A stretch of 64,000 bases of DNA, taken from Alphaproteobacteria bacterium (GTDB taxonomy: Bacteria > Pseudomonadota > Alphaproteobacteria > Caulobacterales > Caulobacteraceae). Within the stretch, counting starts at the first letter, position 1; the number at the start of each line of letters is the position of its first letter. The stretch is from the NCBI GenBank assembly GCA_018821435.1, contig JAHJME010000027.1:62001-126000 (forward strand), read 5' to 3'. The notes below the pieces were generated by a model. It was not told where the DNA came from. It saw only the letters and a program-made list of their open reading frames with translations, and made no database searches. The translations under genes and the position numbers were made by a program. Positions 1 through 5,971 of this stretch are shown here, piece by piece.

Positions 1-483
1 GACCCCAGCCTGTTCGCGGTGCTGCTGGAGGACGCAGGCGCCCTGATCGGCCTGGTGATGGCCCTGGCCGGGGTCGCGGCCTCGTCGCTGCTGGGGCTGC
101 ACTGGGCGGACGGCGTGGCCTCGATCGGCATCGGCGTCTTGCTGGTGCTCATCGCGACCTTCATGGCCAACGAGACCCGCAGCCTGCTGACCGGGGAGGC
201 GGCCTCGCCGGAGATCGTCGCCGACGTCCGCCGCATCCTGGAGGCCGACCCGCGCGTGGTGCAGGTGATCGAGGTGCTGAGCCTGCACCTGGGGCCGGAG
301 GAGATCCTGGTCGGCGTCACCATCGACTTCGACGACAACCTGCCGGGCGGCGGGGTCGAGGACGCGGCCAGCGAGCTCAGCGCCCGCATCCAGGCCGCCC
401 AGCCCGCGATCACCCGCCTGTTCCTGCGCCCCGGCGAGTTCGCGGGCGAGGGCCGGCCGAAGGTAGCGCCGGCGGCGGCCTGA
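1..483 (+). CDS. Cation diffusion facilitator family transporter, C-terminal part (5' end outside window)
   Basis: The reading frame is open from the first base (DPSLFAVLLEDAGALIGLVM...) and stops at 481-483, so this is the last 160 codons of a longer gene. Two hydrophobic segments follow the acidic LLEDAGALIG motif, then comes a soluble domain of about 90 residues (SPEIVADVRRILEADPRVVQVIEVL...). This matches cation diffusion facilitator (CDF) proteins: late membrane helices plus a cytoplasmic ferredoxin-like metal-sensing domain. CDF proteins export divalent metals such as zinc by proton antiport across the inner membrane. The specific metal cannot be read from this fragment. A hairpin follows the stop. 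Confidence 0.8.
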   Translation, partial: DPSLFAVLLEDAGALIGLVMALAGVAASSLLGLHWADGVASIGIGVLLVLIATFMANETRSLLTGEAASPEIVADVRRILEADPRVVQVIEVLSLHLGPEEILVGVTIDFDDNLPGGGVEDAASELSARIQAAQPAITRLFLRPGEFAGEGRPKVAPAAA

Positions 484-519
484 GGATGGTCGGCATCCAG
501 CGGCGCTGCAGATTTGAGC

Positions 520-542
520 CCTTCCTCCTCGATGGAGGAAGG
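520..542 (+). terminator. Hairpin after the CDF transporter gene
   Basis: Perfect 9-bp arms CCTTCCTCC (520-528) and GGAGGAAGG (534-542) with a 5-base loop lie 37 bases after the CDF stop codon. There is no clear T-run, so it is a weak intrinsic terminator or an mRNA-stabilising hairpin. Confidence 0.45.
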
Positions 543-614
543 AGGGCAAGCAGCTTTGAGGCCTTGCGCCAACCGCACGCTCAGCGTCCGATAGTGACGC
601 TTGGGGAGCCGCGC

Positions 615-992
615 ATGATCGCCTATTCGACCGTCGGGGTGAACGACATGGACCGGGCGATCCGGTTCTACGACGCCGTGTTCGCGCCGCTGGACGCGAC
701 GCGCACCAGCACCAGCCCCACGTGGACCGGCTATGTCCGCGAGGGCGATCCGGCGCCGTTCTTCCTGACCCGGCCGTTCGACAGGGCCGAGGCGACCGGC
801 GGCAACGGGATCATGCTGGCGTTCCGCGCCAAGGACCGCGCGGCGGTCGACGCGTTCCATGCGGCGGCCCTCGCCAACGGCGGCGTGTGCGAGGGGCCGC
901 CCGGCGTGCGCGAAGGGATGGATCCGGTATTCTACGCCGCCTACGTCCGCGACCCGGACGGGGCGAAGCTGTGTGCGTTCGTCAGGAAATAG
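615..992 (+). CDS. VOC (glyoxalase/bleomycin-resistance fold) family protein
   Basis: A 125-residue protein. The ATG at 615 is chosen because MIAYSTVGVNDMDRAIRFYD is the usual VOC N-terminus; the frame extends upstream but that part has no family character. The C-terminus YAAYVRDPDGAKLCAFVRK carries the typical DPDG-K-CAF end of the second beta-alpha-beta module. VOC proteins are small soluble metal-dependent enzymes or binding proteins (lyases, dioxygenases, antibiotic-binding proteins); no substrate can be inferred. The gene ends converge with the minus-strand DHFR-like gene and overlap it by 11 bases. Confidence 0.8.
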   Translation: MIAYSTVGVNDMDRAIRFYDAVFAPLDATRTSTSPTWTGYVREGDPAPFFLTRPFDRAEATGGNGIMLAFRAKDRAAVDAFHAAALANGGVCEGPPGVREGMDPVFYAAYVRDPDGAKLCAFVRK

Positions 993-2139
993 ACAGGCGA
1001 TCAGGTGCTGTCGGGACCTTCCTAGAGCGTGACAATACGCGACGAAGCACCGGCGGATCACCAGCCTTTGCTGGAAGGTTTTCGCGGGATATCTCCTCCC
1101 AATCCGGAGGACCAAATGGTGTGGGCGGTGGCGCTTCGTCGTCCGCACGCTCGGTGAGGTCGATAAGGTCGCAATCCTTCAACGCCGAGCGAAGCAGAGC
1201 CGGGCCACCGATGACATGGACCACATCGATCTCACTCCCGGCGATTTCGCCCTGAGCAAGGAGCAACGCCTCATCGAGTGTCTCCGCGACCTCGCCACCG
1301 TCCATCATGATCCATTCCTGTGCCCGCTCGCTACGCGTCACGACGATATTCAGTCTGTCCGGAAGGGGCCGTTCGGGCAAAGCGTCCCATGTTCGCCGGT
1401 CCATTACGACGGGCCGTCCGCAGGTGATCCGGTCGACGAGCGAATGGGAGGGCGTCAGACGCCACGGTAGGCGGCTCGTGAGCCATGCATCGGCTGCTTT
1501 CGTGGCGGCGACGGGACCCGCGCTGAGCCTGAATGGCGGAAGGTTCCGGATAAGGTGCGCCCGCGCCACATCCTCTGCATCAGCAAGCCAAGTTCGGGGC
1601 TTTGTTCGCAGGCGAGGCGGATTGCCGATAGGCACCCCAAATCTCAGGGTCACGACAAGGTCTGGCCGCAGGCGAAAAATGCTCGCCGGCCCACGGCAGA
1701 GGGCAACCTCGAGATATCCGTCTTGGAGGAGTTGCTGTGCTTCAGGCAGGTCTGTCGGAAGGGCGACGCGACCCCCTCGACTGGCTGCAGCCAAGGCGAG
1801 CACGCACCGAACCTCGTATGGCAATCGCGAAATTCGCCGGTAGATCAGCCAGCGTTTGAGAGCGATGTGCGGCCCCTTCGAGAAGACGAAGCCCACCAGC
1901 ATCATTAAAAGGCCCGCAGCTGTGACTGCGCAGCCAGCCAACAAGCTTGCGAGAGCTAGCAGCAGGAGGGGACCTTCGGTCGATTTGGAGCCCGTCAGCG
2001 TAAATAACGGCAACAGGAAAAGCACCAACCCGAACGTAAAGGTGTTCACGCCGTAGCGTTGTAAGGTGGCCGAAAGCGTTACCACCGTGGACGGCCGCTG
2101 CTTATCGCTGATGGCCCTCAGGCCGCCGGCTCCAGCCAT
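982..2139 (-). CDS. Membrane-anchored protein with a degenerate dihydrofolate-reductase-like C-terminal domain
   Basis: A 385-residue protein starting at the ATG at 2139, inside the end of the MazG-like gene (22-base overlap, likely translational coupling). Two membrane helices (about 32-52 and 57-87) are followed by a basic linker and an unrecognised soluble region (about 100-205). Residues 222-375 resemble DHFR: LPWRL (224-228), GRPVVMDRRTW (241-251), RPLPDRLNIVVTR, VIGG (309-312), DLTE and a C-terminal W-EEISREN. Catalytic features are lost: Ser231 stands where DHFR has its active-site Asp, Asp247 replaces the Gly of MGRKTW, and the Met20-loop glycines are absent. The position beside thyA is where folA would be expected. 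I infer a non-catalytic DHFR paralogue; the true function is unknown. The two helices followed by a short cytoplasmic domain faintly recall superinfection-exclusion protein B, which is only a guess. Confidence 0.6.
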   Translation of the reverse strand: MAGAGGLRAISDKQRPSTVVTLSATLQRYGVNTFTFGLVLFLLPLFTLTGSKSTEGPLLLLALASLLAGCAVTAAGLLMMLVGFVFSKGPHIALKRWLIYRRISRLPYEVRCVLALAAASRGGRVALPTDLPEAQQLLQDGYLEVALCRGPASIFRLRPDLVVTLRFGVPIGNPPRLRTKPRTWLADAEDVARAHLIRNLPPFRLSAGPVAATKAADAWLTSRLPWRLTPSHSLVDRITCGRPVVMDRRTWDALPERPLPDRLNIVVTRSERAQEWIMMDGGEVAETLDEALLLAQGEIAGSEIDVVHVIGGPALLRSALKDCDLIDLTERADDEAPPPTPFGPPDWEEISRENLPAKAGDPPVLRRVLSRSRKVPTAPDRLSIS

Positions 2140-2429
2140 TGCAGCCACTTCCTGCGGACGGCGGCGTCGGGGTCGATGCCGAAACGGCGGCAGTAGAGCA
2201 GCAGCATGCACAGGACGTCGGCGGCCTCGTCGGCCCGGTCGTGCTCGGAGGCGTCGCCCCGGCCGCGGCTGGACAGCCGCAGGTGCGCCTGGGCCAGTTC
2301 GCCCAGTTCCTCCTGGAGCTTCAGCAGGAACCAGTCGTCGTCGCGGGCGATGGCGTACTTGCCGGCGTAGATGTCGGAGATCTGCGCGGCGGACTCGGTG
2401 ACTTCCCTGAGCGTCAGCGGCGGCTTCAT
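2118..2429 (-). CDS. MazG-like nucleotide pyrophosphohydrolase
   Basis: A 103-residue all-alpha protein with the MazG/dUTPase-superfamily signature: KLQEELGELAQAHLRL supplies the EExxE half and RADEAADVLCMLLLYCRRFG supplies the ExxD half, the acidic residues that bind Mg2+ for hydrolysis of a nucleoside triphosphate to monophosphate and pyrophosphate. The start ATG is 2 bases beyond the thyA stop and the end overlaps the DHFR-like gene, so the three form one minus-strand operon. The link to thymidylate synthesis suggests a role in the deoxynucleotide pool, but the substrate is not defined by sequence. Confidence 0.8.
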   Translation of the reverse strand: MKPPLTLREVTESAAQISDIYAGKYAIARDDDWFLLKLQEELGELAQAHLRLSSRGRGDASEHDRADEAADVLCMLLLYCRRFGIDPDAAVRRKWLQWLEPAA

Positions 2430-2431
2430 CG

Positions 2432-3292
2432 CTAGACCGCGATCGGCGCCGCGATGGACGGATGCGGTGCATAGCCCTCGAGCTTGAAGTCCTCGAAGTC
2501 GAAGGCGAACAGGTCGGTTTTATCGGCGATGTGCATCACCGGAAGGGGAAGCGGGTCACGTGACAGTTGTAACCGCGCCTGGTCCAAGTGGTTCAGATAG
2601 AGGTGCGCGTCGCCCAGCGTATGCACGAATTCGCCGGGCTGCAGGCCGCAGACCTTGGCCACCATCAAGGTCAGCAGGGCGTAGCTGGCGATGTTGAACG
2701 GCACGCCCAGGAACACGTCGGCCGAGCGTTGGTAGAGCTGGCAGCTCAGCTTGCCGCCCCCTTTGCCATCCGGGGCGACGAAGAACTGGAACAGGCAGTG
2801 GCAGGGCGGCAGCGCCATGTCCTCGACCTCGGCCGGGTTCCAGGCGGAGACGATGTGGCGGCGGCTGTTGGGGTTGGTCTTGAGGCCTTCGACCAGATTG
2901 ACGATCTGGTCGATCACCCGGCCGTCGGGGGCGGTCCACGAGCGCCACTGCTTGCCGTAGACCGGCCCGAGCTCGCCCTCGGCGTCGGCCCACTCGTTCC
3001 AGATGCTGACGCCCCGGTCCTGCAGCCAGCGGACGTTGGTGTCGCCGCGCAGGAACCATAGCAGTTCCACGATGATCGACTTGCGGTGCAGCTTCTTGGT
3101 GGTCAGGAGCGGGAAGCCCTTGGCCAGGTCGAAGCGCATCTGGCGGCCGAAGACGCCCAGGGTGCCGGTGCCCGTGCGGTCGCCGCGCTCCACCCCGTTC
3201 GCCAGGATGTCGGCGAGCAGGTTCAGGTACTGGCGCTCCGGATGGTCCGGGTCGGCCTGGTACGGCGCGGCGATGGCGACATGGGCGTTCAT
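2432..3292 (-). CDS. thyA: Thymidylate synthase
   Basis: 286 residues. It converts dUMP and methylene-tetrahydrofolate to dTMP and dihydrofolate in the cytoplasm. Visible signatures are [14 protein letters not shown] near the N-terminus, [28 protein letters not shown], the catalytic cysteine in [10 protein letters not shown], and the [20 protein letters not shown] and HLYLNHLDQ blocks. The ATG at 3292 is chosen because [26 protein letters not shown] leads directly into the family start; an upstream ATG at 3367 adds 25 residues without homology. It heads an operon with the MazG-like and DHFR-like genes. Confidence 0.95.
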   Translation of the reverse strand: MNAHVAIAAPYQADPDHPERQYLNLLADILANGVERGDRTGTGTLGVFGRQMRFDLAKGFPLLTTKKLHRKSIIVELLWFLRGDTNVRWLQDRGVSIWNEWADAEGELGPVYGKQWRSWTAPDGRVIDQIVNLVEGLKTNPNSRRHIVSAWNPAEVEDMALPPCHCLFQFFVAPDGKGGGKLSCQLYQRSADVFLGVPFNIASYALLTLMVAKVCGLQPGEFVHTLGDAHLYLNHLDQARLQLSRDPLPLPVMHIADKTDLFAFDFEDFKLEGYAPHPSIAAPIAV

Positions 3293-3456
3293 CGGGACGC
3301 AGGGTCGCCCGAGCCGACTGATTCGGAAATCGGCGATTCGTCGCGATACAGCCTCATCCACAAGCATGCGGCGGGCCTGGGGATGACCGTTCGTCGATTC
3401 CGGGCTTGGCCGGGGTCCTGACGGCCGTTAAGGGGCCTCTACAGTTTTTACGTAAG

Positions 3457-3708
3457 ATGGATCTCCGAATGCTGATGTCCGCTTTCGCGGCGCTGGTCAT
3501 GTTCGCCGCGCCCGAGACCACCCAGGCCGCCGCCGTGACCGACGCCAAGCCCGCCAAATCGGCCGAGGCCAAGTCGCAGCCGGGCAAGACCTGCTACACC
3601 GCCACGCCCAGCGGCTCGCGCATGCCCCGCAAGGTCTGCGTGACCAACGCCGCCCGGGGCGACGAGAAGTCCGAAAAGGACCTCAAGGCCGAACCCAAGC
3701 CCGAATAG
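3457..3708 (+). CDS. Small exported protein of unknown function
   Basis: 83 residues from the ATG at 3457. The N-terminus MDLRMLMSAFAALVMFAAPETTQAAA is a signal peptide with probable cleavage after TQA. The mature part is Lys/Ala/Glu-rich with one compact segment, KTCYTATPSGSRMPRKVC, holding two cysteines that could form a disulfide, and an acidic-basic tail. The same C...GSRMPRKVC pattern occurs in small periplasmic proteins of Caulobacteraceae and Sphingomonadales as I remember them; no function is known to me. Confidence 0.65.
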   Translation: MDLRMLMSAFAALVMFAAPETTQAAAVTDAKPAKSAEAKSQPGKTCYTATPSGSRMPRKVCVTNAARGDEKSEKDLKAEPKPE

Positions 3709-3714
3709 GGCGTC

Positions 3715-4257
3715 TCAGCCCGCGAAGCCGCCGTCGTCGAGGAACGCCTGTTCCTCGGCCGTGGTCGCGCGCCCGAGCGCCGGGTTGCGGTGCGGGAAGC
3801 GGCCGAAGCGGACGATGATGTCGCGGTGCAGGTTCACCCACTTCAGCACCTCGGCGTCACCGACCTCCTCGGCCAGAATCAGGCCGTAGTCCTGGTCGGC
3901 GATGTCCTCGGAATGTTCGAAGGGCAGCAGCATGAACTGCCGCATCTCCGGCTCGACCTCCAGGTGCCAGCCGCGCTCGGCCGCGTCGCGGGCCAGGGCG
4001 CGCGCCTTGGGATCGGTGGCGAACGCGTGGCCGGACTTGCGGTACATGTTGCGCGGGAACTGATCGAGCAGGATCAGCAGGGCCAGCGTGCCCTCCGCCG
4101 TCGCCGCCCACTTGTCGTACTCGCCCCGCGCCGCGGCATGATGCACCGGCTCGAACTTCAGCCGGATCGCGCTGTCGAACGCGGGCTTCGCGGCGTACCA
4201 CTGCCGGGCCCCCGCGTTCCTCCAGAACCCCAGGATATCGTTGGGTATGGCGACCAA
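3715..4257 (-). CDS. DUF924 family protein
   Basis: 180 residues, full length for the family. Recognised from ILGFWRNAGARQWYAAKPAFDSAIR at the N-terminus, LALLILLDQFPRNMYR in the middle and FGRFPHRNPALGR near the C-terminus, with MLLPFEHSEDIADQD between them. DUF924 proteins have a TPR-like helical fold and no established reaction. The gene converges with the small exported protein, with only 6 bases between the stops. Confidence 0.85.
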   Translation of the reverse strand: MVAIPNDILGFWRNAGARQWYAAKPAFDSAIRLKFEPVHHAAARGEYDKWAATAEGTLALLILLDQFPRNMYRKSGHAFATDPKARALARDAAERGWHLEVEPEMRQFMLLPFEHSEDIADQDYGLILAEEVGDAEVLKWVNLHRDIIVRFGRFPHRNPALGRATTAEEQAFLDDGGFAG

Positions 4258-4391
4258 GCCGAAGTCCTCCCGCGCTGGGACCTGACTACCCGCGCGGGGC
4301 GCAATCGTTCAAGCGCGGTTCACGCAGGGCCTGCGCATACTCATATCCAAGGGACGATCGGGCCGCTTTGGCCCCGGATGGATTGACGGTG

Positions 4392-5327
4392 ATGAAGATT
4401 GCGATGGCGGCCTTGGCCGTCGTGTTCCTGGCTCAGGCGGCGCCCGCGATGGCGCAACGGGCCGAGCGCGGCGATCGAAGCGATCGAGGCGACCGGCAGG
4501 AGCGCATGGAACAGCGCGACCGGCCCCAACGTGACAGCTCCGGCGGCGACCGCCCGCAGCGCGACTGGAGCCAGGGCCAAGGCCAGGCGCGGGCCGCGCG
4601 CCCGGCCGACGCCGTGCAAGCGCCCCAGGCGCCCCGGGCCCAGGCGCCGGCTCCCGCGCCCCAGGCCAGCGACCGCGCCCGGTTCCGTGGCGACGGCCGG
4701 TTCAATCAGCCGGGCGCGGGTCAGAACCTCAACGACCGTCGTGGCGGCGGAGACGCCCAGCGCGGCGATGGGCAGCGCGGTGACGGACAACGTGGCGGCG
4801 GCCAGCGCGGCGACGGCCAGCGCGGCGACGGCGATCGCCGGGACTGGAACGGCCGGGGCGACAACGACCGTCGTGACGGTGTCCCGCGCACGGACGGTCG
4901 CAACGGCAGTGATCGGCGCGATTGGAACGGCCGCGACGGCCGCCAGGATTGGAATGGCCGTGACGACCGACGCGACTGGAACGGTCGTAGCGACAACGAT
5001 CGTCGGGACTGGAACGGCCGCGACAACCGTCGCGACGACCACCGCCGCTGGGAACGGGGCCGCTATCCGTCGTCCTACTTCAGCTCGCAGCGCTACCGCT
5101 ATTCATGGCGCGCGCCGAACGGCTTCTACCTGCGCACCTGGGCGTTCGGGGAGTTCTACCCGCGCAGCTGGTTCGGCAACGGCTACTGGATCGTCGATCC
5201 GTGGCAGTACGACCTGCCGCTGCCGCCTCCCGGCTATGACTGGGTGCGCTCCGGCCCCGACGCACTGCTGATCGACCAGTTCAGCGGCCGCATCGTCCAG
5301 GTCGTCCGCGACGTTTTCTGGTACTGA
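4392..5327 (+). CDS. RcnB-family exported protein with a long Asp/Arg-rich repeat region
   Basis: 311 residues. The signal peptide MKIAMAALAVVFLAQAAPAMA is followed by a low-complexity region rich in Arg, Asp, Gln and Gly. Its centre (about 115-225) repeats units of the form DRRDWNGR and QRGDG. The last 85 residues (YPSSYFSSQRYRYSWRAPNGFYLRTWAFGEFYPRSWF... through PGYDWVRSGPDALLIDQFSGRIVQVVRDVFWY) are an RcnB-like domain. E. coli RcnB is a periplasmic protein involved in nickel/cobalt homeostasis; whether this one binds metal is inference, though a Zur regulon lies next door. The ATG at 4392 is preferred over 4368 because it begins the signal peptide. Confidence 0.8.
   Translation: MKIAMAALAVVFLAQAAPAMAQRAERGDRSDRGDRQERMEQRDRPQRDSSGGDRPQRDWSQGQGQARAARPADAVQAPQAPRAQAPAPAPQASDRARFRGDGRFNQPGAGQNLNDRRGGGDAQRGDGQRGDGQRGGGQRGDGQRGDGDRRDWNGRGDNDRRDGVPRTDGRNGSDRRDWNGRDGRQDWNGRDDRRDWNGRSDNDRRDWNGRDNRRDDHRRWERGRYPSSYFSSQRYRYSWRAPNGFYLRTWAFGEFYPRSWFGNGYWIVDPWQYDLPLPPPGYDWVRSGPDALLIDQFSGRIVQVVRDVFWY
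4735..5045 (+). repeat. Degenerate in-frame repeats inside the RcnB-like gene
   Basis: Short imperfect repeats (GGCCGCGACGGCCG-like and CGACGTGACTGGAACGG-like units) encode RRDWNGR and QRGDG runs. The repeats keep the reading frame, so this is a coding tandem array prone to length variation. Similarity between units is obvious by eye, but no fixed period holds throughout. Confidence 0.6.
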
Positions 5328-5336
5328 ATCATCGCT

Positions 5337-5365
5337 CCTCCCCTGTCCCGAGAGGACGGGGGAGG
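5337..5365. terminator. Bidirectional hairpin between the RcnB-like gene and zur
   Basis: Arms CCTCCCCTGTCC (5337-5348) and GGACGGGGGAGG (5354-5365) pair over 12 positions with one G-U type mismatch and a 5-base loop. It lies between two convergent genes and is followed by CGCTTTAAAGC, so it may stop transcription in both directions. Confidence 0.55.
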
Positions 5366-5377
5366 CGCTTTAAAGCT

Positions 5378-5860
5378 TCAGTGCTCGCGACACCCTGAAC
5401 ACAGCCCGCGGGCTTCGAGGGTGACCTGGCGCACCTCGTAGCCGGCCGCGTTGGCCGCGGCGATCTGTGGCGCGAAGTCCGGCTCGAACTCGGCCGCCTC
5501 GCCGCAGCAGTCGCAGATCAGGAACGCGGCCACGTGCCCGCCCTGGATGCGGCAGGGCACATAGGCGTTCAGACTCTCGATCCGGTGCGCAAAACCCAGG
5601 CGTTCCAGGAATTCCAGCGCGCGATAGACGGTGGGCGGCTTGGCCGGCTCTCCGCTCTCGCCATAGGCTGCGATCAGGTCATAGGCCTTCAGCGGCGCAT
5701 CGGCCGCCAGCAGGAGATGCAGCACCCGACGGCGCGGCGCGGTCAGACGCTCCTGCGTCTCGTCGCAACGGGCTTCGGCCGCCGCCAGCGCGCGGGCCAG
5801 CGACGGGCCTTCCAGCCCGTGGTGCTCATGGTCTTCGTGGTGATGACAGGCGTCCGCCAT
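5378..5860 (-). CDS. zur: Zinc uptake regulator, Fur family
   Basis: 160 residues. A His-rich N-terminus (CHHHEDHEHHG) precedes a winged helix (LTAPRRRVLHLLLAADAPLKAYDLI... PPTVYRALEFLERLGFAHRIESLNAYVPC) and a dimerisation domain with CDCC and a terminal CSGCREH, the two CxxC pairs that hold the structural zinc in Fur proteins. Zur represses zinc-uptake genes when zinc is plentiful. The His-rich start, the position opposite a zinc-type TonB receptor and the palindrome between them support Zur over Fur. It probably autoregulates through that palindrome. Confidence 0.85.
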   Translation of the reverse strand: MADACHHHEDHEHHGLEGPSLARALAAAEARCDETQERLTAPRRRVLHLLLAADAPLKAYDLIAAYGESGEPAKPPTVYRALEFLERLGFAHRIESLNAYVPCRIQGGHVAAFLICDCCGEAAEFEPDFAPQIAAANAAGYEVRQVTLEARGLCSGCREH

Positions 5861-5901
5861 GGTCTCCAGCTAACCCAGTTCACCGCCTAACGGCAACGCG
5901 C

Positions 5902-5930
5902 TTGACGAATGGTTATGTTATTTCATAACA
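5902..5930. promoter_or_regulatory. Probable Zur box overlapping the TonB receptor promoter
   Basis: The palindrome TGTTAT-TTC-ATAACA (5916-5930) is AT-rich in otherwise GC-rich DNA and resembles the TGTTATA-type Zur operators of proteobacteria. A TTGACG -35 hexamer at 5902-5907 and ATAACA at 5925-5930, 17 bases apart, give a plausible plus-strand promoter into the receptor, so the operator would cover the -10. zur starts divergently 42 bases away. Confidence 0.65.
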
Positions 5931-5971
5931 CTTGAGTCCAAGTTCAAGCCCGTCCTCCCCAAAGGCGTTCC

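Noticed and set aside
982..2139. Annotation as an active folA (dihydrofolate reductase)
   Set aside because: The catalytic Asp and the conserved glycines are absent and the protein has a 200-residue membrane-anchored extension, so DHFR activity is not supported.
4341..5042. 233-codon open frame antisense to the RcnB-like gene
   Set aside because: It mirrors the repeat-rich coding strand; its product is monotonous Val/Ala/Thr-rich sequence without domains, and the plus frame has a signal peptide and a known C-terminal domain.
4735..5045. Repeat array considered as a possible CRISPR
   Set aside because: Units are irregular, in frame, and encode RDWNGR-type repeats; there are no unique spacers and no cas genes.
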